Assembly (NCBI GenBank): GCA_013400155.1
Contig: VXBM01000024.1
Location: forward strand, 1,248,507 to 1,312,506
Direction of reading: 5' to 3'
Origin: Helopsaltes ochotensis
Lineage: Eukaryota; Chordata; Aves; Passeriformes; Locustellidae
Length of the DNA stretch: 64,000 nucleotides
The position numbers and the translations under genes are program-made. Of this stretch, positions 1 to 12,990 are shown one piece after another. Within the stretch, counting starts at the first letter, position 1; every line of letters starts with the position of its first letter. Below the pieces are notes generated by a model. The model did not search any database. It was given only the letters and a program-made list of their open reading frames with translations, and was not told the origin of the DNA.

Positions 1-189
1 GAAAATTTTACCTCACTTGCTAGGGTTTCCTCTGAACTTTTGAATCCTTTCAAGCAATGCAAAGCAAGGCCCTGAGCCAGGAGATCATTTGTAGTGGGAT
101 CAATTAAGTGACTAAATTGAAAATAAAATTCAACAAAACGGCGTTTTTCACCTAAATGTTAATTTAAACTGGTCTCAAGAAGAGGTTGC

Positions 190-265
190 AGCACCGATTT
201 CGGTGCCAGCGCGGTCACACAGCGCCATCTAGCAGTGACTCACAGTAGGGCAGCTACTGTGACAC
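190..265. promoter_or_regulatory. palindrome cluster with CTCF-like core motif
   Basis: GCACCGA-TT-TCGGTGC (191-206) is a perfect 7-bp inverted repeat. TCACAGTAG-GGCAG-CTACTGTGA (240-262) is a perfect 9-bp inverted repeat. Between them, 222-235 read on the minus strand is CTGCTAGATGGCGC, which agrees with the vertebrate CTCF core (CCASYAGRKGGCRS) at 12 of 14 positions. The function is inferred only. It could also be a remnant of an old transposon end. Confidence 0.4.
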
Positions 266-1639
266 CGAGTTCCACACTTTGATAAGTAAGTTTGTAAAAT
301 CCTCACTCATTTAAAGAAATTCAAAGAAACCAGGGAAGTGACCCGTACAATTGCTATAAGCAAACCTAAAGCTGAAGCTTTACAGACCGAATCTATGCCA
401 ATCGCTGCAATTCTCTTCCCATTGACCAAACTCTGGCCTCATAAAAGGGAGAAGGTGTCAAAAACATCTTTGACAGCTTATTACTTCTGCAAAAATCTTT
501 CTAAAAATTATCTGGAAAAAGCTAAGTAAGCATTAGTAGAACTCCTTCTGTAATCTAGTCCTGTAGGTCCAGTTCTTATTGCAAGTCTGACGTTAAACTC
601 TGATCTAATGTTTCTCCGACGTGTTACCTTCGTTTATTTTAAGTGGCCAAGTTTTCTCCACTTGTCAGGACTAAAACTGTTGAAGCATCTCAAGTTACAC
701 AGGCCAATAAATTGGAGGTTTCTAACATAGTGGGTGGGGGGAAGGATCTTCTGGGCCCCAACGAATGGCATCAAGATGGATTCTTTACTAGATCAAGTTG
801 CTCAAAATACTTGCAGAAATCTATCACAGCACAGAACACTGAAACAAAGCATTCCAGTTCCAAAGCTCTAGTTTCACGAGCATATACTTTAACTCAGCAC
901 AAGGAAGCCCTAGTGCTAAATGAAAGGCAAGCCATCCCTTGCCCACTCAGTCTAGGTAATTCTCTGCCTTCTTTCTTTCTCAATGTCTCAAGGCATATGC
1001 ACAGACACTTACAAAGATTTGCACTGAATCAAACCAAGGAACTAATATGATTTTACAGTAAAATGGCGAAAAATAAAACCAAAAGGTGCCAGAGTATTTT
1101 TGAAGCTAAAATGGGGGAAAATAAAAGCACATAAAAGAAGCATGATGAAAATCCTTGGCTTAGCAATTCAGAGTTAGTATTACTAAGAACAGTTATTATG
1201 AACAAGTGGTGGCCCTAAATGAGCTGTGAAAGCAAGTCCTTAAAAAACACCACTGTGACACTCTATAAATTAGCAGCATTCAGTTCAGACACATTAAAAA
1301 AGAGAAGCAGAGAAGCAAGCCATTCTGACTAGGACATTAGACAAGCCAGCAACAAGATTTCAACCTCCCTATCTACAACAGTTTTATTCCAAAACTATTT
1401 CTTGTATGTATTTTTCTATGGAAGTGTATTTCAGTATTTCTCATCTTACACAAGAAACCTTAAGTCAATTATGACAAAGTTATTCTCTAACAGAGTTTGA
1501 TCAAGATTTCAGCTGTCCTGGGACCTAAATTTGAAGGTTTCATAAACTGAATTTTGAGTAAGGCAACAAAAAAACCTCCGTCCTCCACATTTATCAAAAT
1601 TGGACATGCTAGATAAACATACTAATGTACTTGACGATT

Positions 1640-2030
1640 GATGCAAATAAATAAACTGGATAATGTCCAGAGGAATGGAACAAGAAAGGTCAAAGCTGTA
1701 GAGAACATGACCTATGAGAGAAGCTTTTAGGAATTAGATCTATTTAGCCTAAACACGAGATGCCTATAGAGAGAAGGCATAACTACATTCAAATATGTGA
1801 AAGGTTATGCAGAAGAAAAGAATCAGATATTTTCCATACCCACTAAAGAACCTACAGGCAGTTAAAGGTTTAATTGTGATAAAAGGTATAGGTCACACAT
1901 CAGAAACACTCCTCAACCAGAAAGGTAGTTAATCATCTAAAAGGGGTTATGAATTCTCCATCACTGCATGTTTACAACACCCAGCTAAAACAAAAGCTGC
2001 TGAATGACCCAGCCTTGGGAAGGAGAGCTC
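1640..2030 (+). mobile_element. diverged CR1 LINE fragment
   Basis: A plus-oriented segment follows the order of the CR1 3' region at low identity. It includes a 'gagaacatgacctatgagag' block, a 'ttagcctaaacacgag' block, then 'attcaaatatgtgaaagg' and later 'aaccagaaaggtagtt'. CR1 3' ends normally read as tatgaggagcggctg, tttagcctggagaag and tacctgaaagg at these positions. This is an old copy with no intact frame; the ends are approximate. Confidence 0.55.
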
Positions 2031-5000
2031 ACCATGCCAGGTACCTTTTGGCCTATGATCTTCAACAGAATGCACCAGTCTAAGGGGAGGCTCTATCAGT
2101 CATAAACACAAACTTACAACCAACTCCCTGTAGTTGGTGAGGGAAAACAGTTCCACTTAAAATTCCTCGCCCAGTCTTCCTCTGCACCAGTTTACACCCC
2201 AGAACTAAACCCCTCTTCCTGCACCTGGGAATCTGCAGGACTGTCTGCAGCAGGTGAGCAGCATGAGACTGAGGTGCTAATAAACTATGTAAATTCCTCC
2301 TCAAGCCACTGAAGAGCAGAGGCAAAGTTCACAGTCCCCTTCATTTAAATGTAACTCTGCCTCAGTAAAGAGAGGAACCACTGACAACACTAAAAAGCTG
2401 CACCTGTAAAAGAACTGGCAGTCACCTACAGAAGAAGACACTGTTTTTCTTGCTCTGCTATGGTTTTGTTTGGAAAATCATGAACAGATTCAAAGATAAT
2501 TCTGAGCAAAGTTTTCCAACAAGCCATTGTTAACAAAAAGACACAAGGTGATGGTAAAAGAGTTTGTGAAGAAAACTTCTTTCCTCTCGTAAGTTTCCTG
2601 GAGTTTGGGGTTTTATGAAAATCAAGACCAAAAAAAAAAAAAAACCTTTAACAATCAGATTTTTCTCCTGTAACAGAAAATTCTGGTAGTGTTTTTCTTA
2701 TTCTACTCTAGTATTACAAAGAATATCTGGAACCATCAGCAATATGTAAAGGTGACTGTCTTACAACTGAACTTGTTAATTTTTTTTATTTTATAGTAAG
2801 ACTTCCAAACCATATTCACTTGATATTCTCCTTCCATCAGTACCAATTATAAGACTCAAACTTCTACTTAAATAACTACTGGATGCTCAAATTTACCATC
2901 ATCTGATGCTCTACATCTTTACAACCACAAAGGAAAATTAACATTTCCAAAGGGAAGTGAATTTTTCAAAGCATGGTAAAGACAAGCAGAAAAGTGGCGA
3001 CCCATGAACAAACAACAGAATCTCAAAAGTCAACTATCACTTAGGGAATCAATTACAAACAAGCACACTCCTACCCTTAAAACCTAGCCAACAAAAGCTG
3101 AGGGTCCAAAATGCCTAATAAAATCCACAGTCAAGTGTTCTGTCTTCTATTAAATTGCAAGCCAAAAAAATCACTTCTCTATACACCAGTGCCTTGTACA
3201 AATCAACAGCAATTCACTTTTGGCACAATTAACTCAAAGTCTACTTATAGTTATCCAAGACAAAGTTCCTGCTCTAACTTCTTTCTGTAAGCAAATTCCA
3301 AAGCCAGGGATTTGAGATGAGACAAAAGCTAATGTCTTCTGCTTAAATAGCCTGTTCCTCAACCCCAGCACTGCTAACTCCAACTGGTAGCACACAAAAG
3401 CTACACGACTCACAGCAGTGAATTCAAGATTGATGGATGGGCATTTCTGTAGGCCCATCATTCCCTGGCTAAGCATGAGTGTTGGAAAGACTGCACCAGC
3501 TCAGTCAGCTTAAGGACCCCATGGGTGCTGTTTGGCCACAACAGCTATCCCACTTCCCCCAAGTGGTTGAAAATAGCACAAAAATCACAAAAAATTGGAC
3601 AGGATGAGACCGAAGTTTCCTACGAACAGCAAAAAGAGGTTACGACAATATGAAACATTCTAACACACAGTTTTGTGATGCAATAAAGTAATTTCTCTGC
3701 ACATCCTGAGATGCAGAGCAGCCTTACCACTTCTCTCAGAGTGAGAGGGCTTGCTATCTATCTAGTATTGCTGAGACCAAGTAATTACTTAGGTTCCGTG
3801 AAACATTGTGAGCCTGTGCATAACTTGCCTGATTTCAAATTAGGCTTTGGAGTACAGCAATGCCAGAAAAGAGCAGGACTGAATAGTTATTCCATGGTTA
3901 TACCACAAGGATACAGGTCACATGGGAGTCTGCTCCAGCTTTGCTTCAGATGGCAGCACAATGTCATTTCAGTATAACAGAGCTCCTTCCCTGCTAACTT
4001 AAGGACCTCTCAGGGCATAGTTCTATTGCCTCAAGAAGAACAAGGGACAGACTGTTTGGCAATTTGTTTGTCACCACTATTTCAAGTATCATTCACAATG
4101 GAAGATTTTACAAAACTAAATTTAAAATATTTAGATGGTAAAAGCAAGAAAATTATACGACTCAGAGGTCCCTGAAGATAAGCTTAAGAAAATTTTATGC
4201 AGTCAACATATATGAATGAATTAAAAAAAAGCCTACATACTTCCACAAACCTTAAGTTAAGCACACAAAATACACAAGTTAAATGACTGTGGGTAAAGCC
4301 CAGCTGCGTAACTCAGGAGGTTAATTCACAGCAGGTGGCATTTTCCCTCAAAAAACACATTAAATCACATGTATACATAAAATCAAATAAAAAGTCACAA
4401 TGTATATTGTTTAGAATTTGCTTGAACAAATGAAAAAGCTAGATTTGGAAACTTAGGATAGCACCACACTAATGGTAACAGTTACCAAATGCTAGCCCCG
4501 ACAAGCTGTTAGGCACCCAATTAAATGTTGATGTCCAACCTGAACATCATCTGCCTTTACACTCAGCCTTATTTCTGCTGTAGTTGTGCATTTCAACAAC
4601 TGATGTTTGTTCACAAGCCCTTACAGTTTTTAGGGTCTTGGTGAAATACACATGGGAAGACAGTGTACATAAGATTATCAAAATTAAACAATTTTTAACT
4701 ATTCCTCAAAGAAAACAGTATGTTGATCGTTATAAGCAAACTCCTCAAGTAATGTTTCAAAAAGAAGTTCGCATATAAAATAACCCAGCCAACCCAAACC
4801 AGCTAACACAAAGCAGAAAATGCGTCAAAATTGAATAGTTCTTCAAAAAGATCCATTTAGGCAATTACACTTCACGAATCTCATCTCCTTAACAGAGAGT
4901 CTCTAGAAGAGAAACTGAGTCCAACACAAAACATAACTGAAGCTAAAAAGCGGTAACTCTCAAGACAAAACAGAAGTACAAAACATACAAAACCTTCCTG

Positions 5001-5094
5001 ATCAACAGCAAAGATGCCAACTAAACCAGCACGAGATCAGAATGCCAGCAAACAGCTTAAATCAAAGCAGGTTTAGTCCAACGCGTATGACTGC

Positions 5095-5310
5095 ACTTGA
5101 AAGGCGCCTCCTGCTGCAGGCCCCTCCGCTCAGTGGTTCCGAGCCCAGCAGGGCTGGGGAGGTCCGGAGCCCTCCGGGCGGCGGGAGCGCGGGCAGCCCG
5201 GCACTCACTCCTTAGGCACTGCTGCTCCCTCTCGGCTGCTCCCGGCACGGCCCCGCCGCGCCAAGGCTCCCGCCCAGCCCCGCAGCACAGCCCGGCGCTC
5301 TGACCTTCCG
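5095..5310. promoter_or_regulatory. orphan CpG-rich patch inside CDKAL1 intron
   Basis: About 215 bp is very GC-rich with many CpGs, in otherwise AT-rich intron. On the minus strand two donor-like sites fall in it: AAGGA/GTGAGT at 5208 and AAG/GTCAGA at 5304. The second ends a 10-codon frame starting at ATG 5334 (MKQLLEKVRK). I do not recognise this as any known protein start. It could be an alternative CDKAL1 promoter, the first exon of an unknown transcript, or a chance GC peak. Confidence 0.4.
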
Positions 5311-5464
5311 AACCTTCTCCAGCAACTGCTTCATACATTACCTTATCCCAACAGCGTGTGTGCGTGACCACTGTACAAACATTCTTTTAGAAAGAAACCA
5401 GAAGGGTAATGTCCAAACTCGCTCATACAGCTGAGCGGGCCTGGAGGGACACAGAGCTGTGTAG

Positions 5465-5468
<4 letters not shown>

Positions 5469-5541
<73 letters not shown>
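5469..5541. repeat. pure poly(A) tract, 73 A
   Basis: There are 73 consecutive A with no interruption, by far the longest homopolymer in the window. No AATAAA precedes it within 30 bases and no target-site duplication is obvious, so a retrocopy tail is not supported. It may be a genuine homopolymer or an assembly artefact. Confidence 0.95.
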
Positions 5542-5547
<6 letters not shown>

Positions 5548-8500
5548 AATTCAAAGCACAGATGAGCTAAGTAAGACAGCAGCAGACACGCCAGGGATGG
5601 GATGGGAATTGAGAAGAGATAGAAAATTGCTATATGTTCCATTACTTGGCCACTCAGAGACAGGACCAGTTTTAACACCTGAGAGTCACGGAATCACTTA
5701 CCAGGCTTACATGAACATAACCAAAGCCAGCCATGAAGAAGGAAAAAAAAATACATTCAATCTGATAGTCCATTTCTCTTTTTTTCCCCCCATCTTTCTT
5801 TATTCGTTCCCATCAATGAGGAAAAGCACCAAAACCGACTTGTATCTATCATCTGTTTTAGTGCATTTCTACTGTCTCCAGCCAGCCTCCATAATCACTC
5901 CGGCAGTCTTTTCTTAGTGTGCCCTCAGGCCTTACAGAGGGAGAGCAACACAGATTAACCTTCTGTATCTGGAGACACAGAACTGTTTGAGCTGTGCTAC
6001 ATGCAAAATTCTTAAAAGCACCAAGCCAGAAAGCAATTCACCCAGGCTTGCCTTGCTCCCCAGAGTAACTTACAGCAATTCACAGAGGCATCCACATTGC
6101 AACTGAGCAAAAAAGCATTCCCAAGATATATTAAAAGCATCTTAATGAAAAGCTGTGACCATGGCAAGTTCAGAGAACTCTGTCCTCATTGGCAGCTAAA
6201 CTTCATCCTTTCTAGCAAATGAAACTGTAGTCAAACTGAAGCAAGAGCCTGCAGTGAACATTCACCCTCCCCCACTATTCCCCAGTGATCCAGGGTAACA
6301 AGCACGTTCTTTTCAAGTGCTCCTACAAATATTCCTGATCAAAATACAGTCCTACTCCTACCTCTGAGAGTACATGGCCAAAGAAATCTCTTCAGGTTAC
6401 AGAAGAATGGTCTGTTCTCCCATTAGCTTTTATAACTCTACTACAAATTTTCCTTAAGCACGAAGAACCATGCGACGTGCAACTGTCTGTAGAACACCTT
6501 ACAAAGCTCCTCATCATCTGGGTGTTTATGCTGAACTCACTTCATCACTGCTATTTATGCTTCACTTGCTAATTGCTTAACTATCTACTACGGGACACAT
6601 TCCACACAGGAGGATGGATGTTACCTGGAGTTGAAATTTACCTTTCATGGTTCAATCCTTTTCAGATTCGTTCTTCTGGATTACATGAAATTCAGCATCG
6701 CCAGAACTAAACTCTGTTGCACAACCACCAGAACATGCAGCCAATGCTTTGTCACTAGAATTAAACCTAAACATGTCATGCATGCTTAAATTTACCAATG
6801 TGAGCTCTCTACAAGTGTTTCTGAAGATCGTGTGCACATAGGATTTATTAGGTTCTTCAGCCTGCTCCCAGTTGTCAGTTGCCTGCCCTATGATTGTGAA
6901 ATAAAAACACTGAAAGAAAAAACAAACCAAAAAAAAGCCACTCACAAATAGACGATTTTAAAGAGGTTAAAGAAAGACAGTACACACTTGTCATATCAAC
7001 TGCTAATGGTAGTGATGCAATTATGAGGAGACAACAGACTCTAGCTCTTATCTAGTTCCCCCATAAACAGGGGGCACATTTCCCAGTTTGAGAACTCGGA
7101 GTTCTATCTGTAATGGAGACAACATCCTCAAAGCTGGACTCCCCACTTAACAGAAAGTTGCCCAACAGGAGTAAAAAGTTGATGCTGAGGAAGCCAAGGA
7201 AGGAAAAACTCACCACAAAGAGGTCGTAGATCTTGCACTGTGCCACAAGTCAGAAGTGATAAGTAACAGAAGTCTAGCCATACACGGGCTAGGAAGTTTT
7301 ACAGGGAACACTGAGCAGTAATACACAGCTGCCAAAACCACAAATATACGTTGGTATACAGAAACTTAGGGAACATGCAGTGCTGCAGATGACTCACAGC
7401 ATGATGCTGTATGAACTCTACACTGCAAGAAACCATTCCAACAATATCTAGACTCATTGACTCCTCACTGGCTTATCAGACACTTCTGGACACACTGGGA
7501 ATATCTATTCCTTCCAAGGAACTGTGAACTCTTGGTAGTCTACAGTTGTGCAACTTCATCTGCTACATCCCATGAGCCTCACCTGTTTTCTTCCCTGCTA
7601 TGTCCCATTTCACCCTCTCCTCATCCTCCTAACCATCTCACCATTAAAGTTTCAGATTAGCATGTCAGAGTACACTTTTCAAGCCTGAGCACCAAGAATC
7701 AGCACATAAAACAAACTTAACAAGCAGCAACTCCGATCTAATAGCAGGAATCTGCATTGCTGGAACTGTAATGCAATTATCTCAAAACAATAGGTACAGA
7801 ACTAAGTTACTTTACTGCCTCTCTCAGTATCAACATCCAAAAGGTTTGCATCCAGATTAAGAGTCAGCTTGAACCTGAAAGAGAAATCTGTGGCAGAACA
7901 GGTATGCCAGTAAGGTTATCAAGCAACACAAAAATCATACAGGGCTGTGACTCCGCAAGTTATAGACAATGGGGGAATTCTTCAGCGAAGGTACAAAACA
8001 CCAGAATTTACACCTCTGTTCACTTTTCTCCATTGCTCAGCTGCTTCAGAGACAGTTTCATGACTGCAGTGTTGTAGAGAAAACAGAAATACCTCTCATG
8101 AACAGAAAAGTTGTGTGGGGTATTTTGCATATTTAAGCACCACCATGCATACCCTGCCCCTCAAAAAAGGACTGTAATTTTTTTTTCTAAATTAAAACTG
8201 CTGCACTCAGAACCGTTTCAAAAGTACAAATCCAAACACAAGGACTAACCTTGAATTCTCTGACTGATAAGGCCCTTAATGAGTAGCTAATAACAATTTG
8301 TCTTTTAGCTTAATAAAGAATACTAAAAATACCTCACAATAAGGATGCCTCACCCCAAAAATTACACAGTAGTCTCTACCATTTACATGATACTTATGAA
8401 GGAACAGATGAGCATTATCAGCAGGGTGGAGAGCAAAAAATGGAAAGACCAACTGCTGATTCTGAGTGACTAAAAGCATACACTGGAAACCAGCAGAGAT

Positions 8501-11500
8501 CTTAGTCAAAATACTTCATCAACCACTACGTAGGCTGCAGAGAGCTTATTTTAATAATACAGTAACCTATTAAAGAGATCTCTAAAACAATAAAATAAAA
8601 TCTAGTATTAAAATTTTATTGTGTAGTACAAAAGTACTTTTAAAAGAACACTTAAAACAAAGGGCCCAACTCTGAAGTGATTCACAACCTATGAATCAAT
8701 ACCTGTACAGTCTTAGTAATTTTCTTTATTTTGCACTTGGATGAATAAAACTCATGCTGCAGCATGTTTTGCTGTGTCTGTATGGGGATGGCCAAAGTCT
8801 ACAAAAACACGGCTTATGCAACACAATGAACACGAGACAATGCCTTTGAACGCTGAAGTCCGTTTTAGATTGTAGCACCTCATCTGCTTTGCAACAGCAG
8901 ACTCTTTCCTTTTACACCTGTCTTCTTCTCAACATGAGGTCTTAAGATTTTTTTTTCTTCCTTGTCTTCTTCCTCCTTTCTTCTACTCCAATGTGTTGTT
9001 TAAGCAGATGGAGAGTCTTAGTGATACCTCAGTTATATCCACTGGTAAGCAAAACTGACAAGTGTTTAGAAAATTAACAAGTAGAAAAGGCAAAAAACCC
9101 CAGATAATTTCTTTTAACAATATTTAAAAATTTTATTTGATATTTTCTTTAGAGAAATATATAAATTCTCTACACTGGGAGTTACAGATCTGCAAGACAT
9201 GTAACTTGGACTACAAATACTAACTTTCATTAAGAATTGGCAAGTCTCACTGATTATACAAGTCCTGCCAACTAAACACAATGATGGAGTGAGCTCTACA
9301 CAGCAATTTTCCATCCAACACACTTACAGAAGAAATTTCTGAACAGTGAACAGGGTGTCTGAACTAATTTTAGACCAATCTAAAATTGCACAAGTAAAGC
9401 TAAAGGGTCTATAACATAACCCAGTTTCTAAGTGCTACATCAAAGCCAAGCCCACTGAATTAGCAGAAACAAACCTTGTTTGTAGAATCCCATGCTAGAG
9501 GAGGAGTCCGTTCTTTGCTAGCATTTATTTCTAAAATCCACCAAAGAGTAGTGCAGATAAACTGTGACTGGTTTTAGCCTCACTGAGTGTTTAATAAGTT
9601 TTTGCTTCGTCTCTATAAAAGAAAAATTTAGTGTTCATTTTTCTGATATTTCTAAATTACTAGCAATGCCTTTCCTGCCCCCAGCATGTTTTACAATGGC
9701 TGAGGAAGGAATGCTTTGGACCTGAACAGTCCTGAGCCAGAAGTAATCTGCACGAAATAACAAGCATACTTAATGTCTCGATCCATCAAAATGCATTCAA
9801 GGCTGGGCCAAAACCCATTAATTCCACAGAACTAGAAACATAGAGACGTCAACATATGTGAATACAACTACCCACTTCAGAAGTCAAAGCATTCTGACTA
9901 TGCATGTGCAGTTCCATTTTTCAGAGAGAAAGAGCAGCTACATGGCAAACGTACTGAACTCCCTTCCCAAACAAAAATCTTGCTCACAATATTTGAAAGC
10001 TCCCAGCTCGCCCACTTCCTGTTTTTCACAGCAGGCATTACTCGTCTGTACCATGAGAGTTTCTTCCTCCAGGGCGTTATATCACAGGGAGCACTCCAGC
10101 AGGTCTGCAGGCATGTCTAAACTATACAGCAAGTCATGCTGCCAAGAAACCAAAACCAGTTTTAGAACCAGTAAAGCCACCATCAGCTACACCATTTTCA
10201 GAGTATGAACAAGTACCCATGGTACAGCCCTACACTGACAGCAGCTGGTCCACACATTTCTGTGTGGCTCAGGCTCACAAAGGAGCTTTGTGTTCCCACA
10301 GGATGGTATGCAAGATTTGTTCAGAATGCTGCCCACCTTCACACTGTAAAAGCAGATACAAAAATAGGTTCAGCTCTTTTGCTGGTTTCCCTTTGCCTAT
10401 TTTTAAGGTGATGCAGTCCCTGACTTTTAATCACCATTGCTGTTATTGCAGTATCTGTATATTGCTGGTTCACACTCTGGTCTCTCCCCAGAGGCAATCT
10501 TTGCTGTGAAAAGCACAGCCCTCAGTTTTCACCTTTTGATACAGACACTTCTGGAAGCAACAAAGGGTGCTTGTACAGAAAGAACATTTTTGAAATACAT
10601 GAAAAGCAAGGAGGACATTACATCCCTGTTCAGTTTCAGATAAGTCAATTTGTAAGGCAGGTTGCATTGTTACAACTTCCAGTTAGCAACAGGAGTCTGT
10701 CTGATGCTGCTTTTCTTCCTCCTATGTTTTTTTTCCAATATTGCAATTAGACAGAAGACACTAGAAACAGTGCTTGACTCCTTCATAATGGAACAATATC
10801 TGCAAGTAAAGCTCACATCTAATTTTCTAAAGCCAGAACTTTATTCTAGCATCTTTTCAGTAAGTGTTGTCTCAAAATCTTAGGAACATGTAAGAAGTAG
10901 GTTAATCCAAACACTTTTATTTAAGTAATAGCTGTCCAAGACACTGTGACAACAATCTTCCATATTAGTGAGTAATTCTATCTTTCCCCCAAGATTATAA
11001 CAGTTTTACATAATACTAACAAATTTTAGCAACACAGGGACTGATTTACAAAATAGCTCTTATGAAATATTTTCTTCTTATTTTTTGCATACCATAAACA
11101 ATATTAAGTTTCATTTCAAGAAATATTTGACATTTGACCATGTTAAGCAACAGTTACTGTTACTAAGTAGCTGCTTCACTGTATAGGGAAAAATGATTAA
11201 ATCCCTATTTGACATTCTATCTGAACTTCCCAGATGACTTAATATAAAAAAAAAGCCAAACATGCCTTATTAAGAACAGATTGACAAGAATTACCTAATT
11301 TCAAAAAGAAGAAACTACACTGCATAATTTCTGCCTATCACCTAGCATTGAGGCTTTTTTGTTCGTTCATATGTTACATACATTAACAAAATAAATCAAG
11401 ACTTAAGATTTAATAATGACTAGAAACTGGAGGTCAGTTTCATGTACAACTATCAAAATTACTCTGGGACTCCTCTCCCAGCAACTGCAACTTTTAAGAG

Positions 11501-12877
11501 GTTTTTAGTTCTCACTTTCAGATTCTAGATGTAGACTAATTTCTATTCTAATGTTATAAACCGTTAATTTTCTAAAAAGATAAGGTACCAAAAGTTTAAG
11601 GTAGTTCATTCCTTCACTGCCCTCCCATCTTTCCTACATCTCTCCCAGTAAAATTCCAAGAGCATAGAACAGCCATCTGAATTTTGACAAGTCAAAAGTA
11701 GCTTCTGGAATAATATGCGTTACAACAACTAAGGTAAAGAGGAATTAAATTTTAAAAAACCATAATGAGAACATATTTGCAATCTAATACAAACAGCTGC
11801 CACAAATAAGGTTTTTTGGACCAGCACTCCACTTATCTGTGGAAAAAGCATACCTGCTCTGGAGTTGTGCTACTAATTTAATAATCATTCGAGTTCCCTA
11901 AAGTAGTTCAGCACTTGAATAATTCAGTGTCTTATTTCTACGTAAGAAAGATCAACAGCAATAAAGGAAAATGAGATGCGACTGTTTAACAGTATCATGA
12001 CATGTTCAAGAAAAGAAGCAGCCATTCTGTGAAATCAGGATTGTTTTTAGAAAAACATCAGGACAGACAACTTTGTAGTCTTTCAGTACACAAGTTTAGG
12101 TCCAAGACACACCTTTAATTTTTTTAAGTAATAAAATTCAATTTTCGGTTTTGACTAGTCAAAAGCTACACAGAAGTATTCAGATAGTTGTCTATTGAAA
12201 CATGATATTAATCCAACTTTTCAACTTTTTGTCAGCATATTTTGCATTAAGAAGATGAAATGTGGTCAGCATAACCTCAAGTTTGGGGGTGTTTTTAGGA
12301 TTGGGGAGGCAGAACAAGATGCTACGGAGATTTTTAAAGTACTTGGAAGAAAAGGAGAAATAACACTCTCAGCTCTTTGGAACCTACAAGGTACAATCCT
12401 GTATAATCCCACCTCCATCCTACGGATCATCTCTCCTGAAACAAAAGATCATTCACCAGGAGTAGACCACCTCTGCTCCAGTGCAAACACACACATTGCC
12501 AAGTGAAAACACAATGCCTCTCTCCCTTCTCCCCTTAGGTTCCACCAATTACAGCTAAAAAGCAAGAATTAATATATATCCTGTCCACTCTTATGAAAAC
12601 TTTTCAATTCAGTGAAGCAAGTAAAATGTCCAAAAAAGGCACTGAATGACTTCTATCTGATGTCTGCCCTGTCAAGAAAATCTAACCATTCTGAAAGCAC
12701 TAGTCCTGTAATCATTCTGCTTAATGCCAAGGAAACACTTTACCTCCTCACCTTCAGGTCAGGAAGGGATCAGAAGGGGATTTTTAAAAGCATAATTAAG
12801 ACTGAAAACATTTGATGACAGCTTGACAGCTGTGAACATTCACCCCAGAAAAACTGAATTACAGGGCTCACTCTTAC

Positions 12878-12990
12878 CTGTAATTTTGTATCCATATGCA
12901 GCCAGCTGTCCAGCCATGTATTCACCATCTGAATTATTGTGAGAACATCCCCATGTACGAATCCAGATTTTCTGAACACCAGGAATAATG
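12878..12990 (-). CDS. CDKAL1: CDKAL1 second coding exon (start of MTTase domain)
   Basis: This 113-bp exon is flanked by the acceptor TTGACAG and the donor G/GTAAGA. It encodes [16 protein letters not shown] followed by [22 protein letters not shown]. The block is almost invariant in vertebrate CDKAL1 and is typical of the N-terminal domain of MiaB-like methylthiotransferases. It leaves one base (G) for the next codon, matching a following exon that would begin with a Glu codon. Confidence 0.95.

Larger units (their letters stand above)
1..12877 (-). other. CDKAL1: CDKAL1 intron after the second coding exon (3' part beyond window)
   Basis: This is gene-interior sequence with no exon that I can recognise. 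I looked for the next CDKAL1 exon (expected to encode NASDADLWLLNSCTVK-like sequence) on the minus strand and did not find it. The stretch holds a palindrome cluster with a CTCF-like motif (190-265), a diverged CR1 (about 1640-2030), an orphan CpG-rich patch (5095-5310) and an A73 tract (5469-5541). The remainder is AT-rich and only chance open frames were seen. Confidence 0.75.

Noticed and set aside
5057..5371. Overlapping open frames of 68-104 codons in the GC-rich patch
   Set aside because: GC-rich sequence is poor in stop codons. The translations are low-complexity Ala/Arg/Pro-rich with no recognised family.
5343..5678. 111-codon minus frame with a poly-Phe block
   Set aside because: The Phe run is just the complement of the A73 tract.
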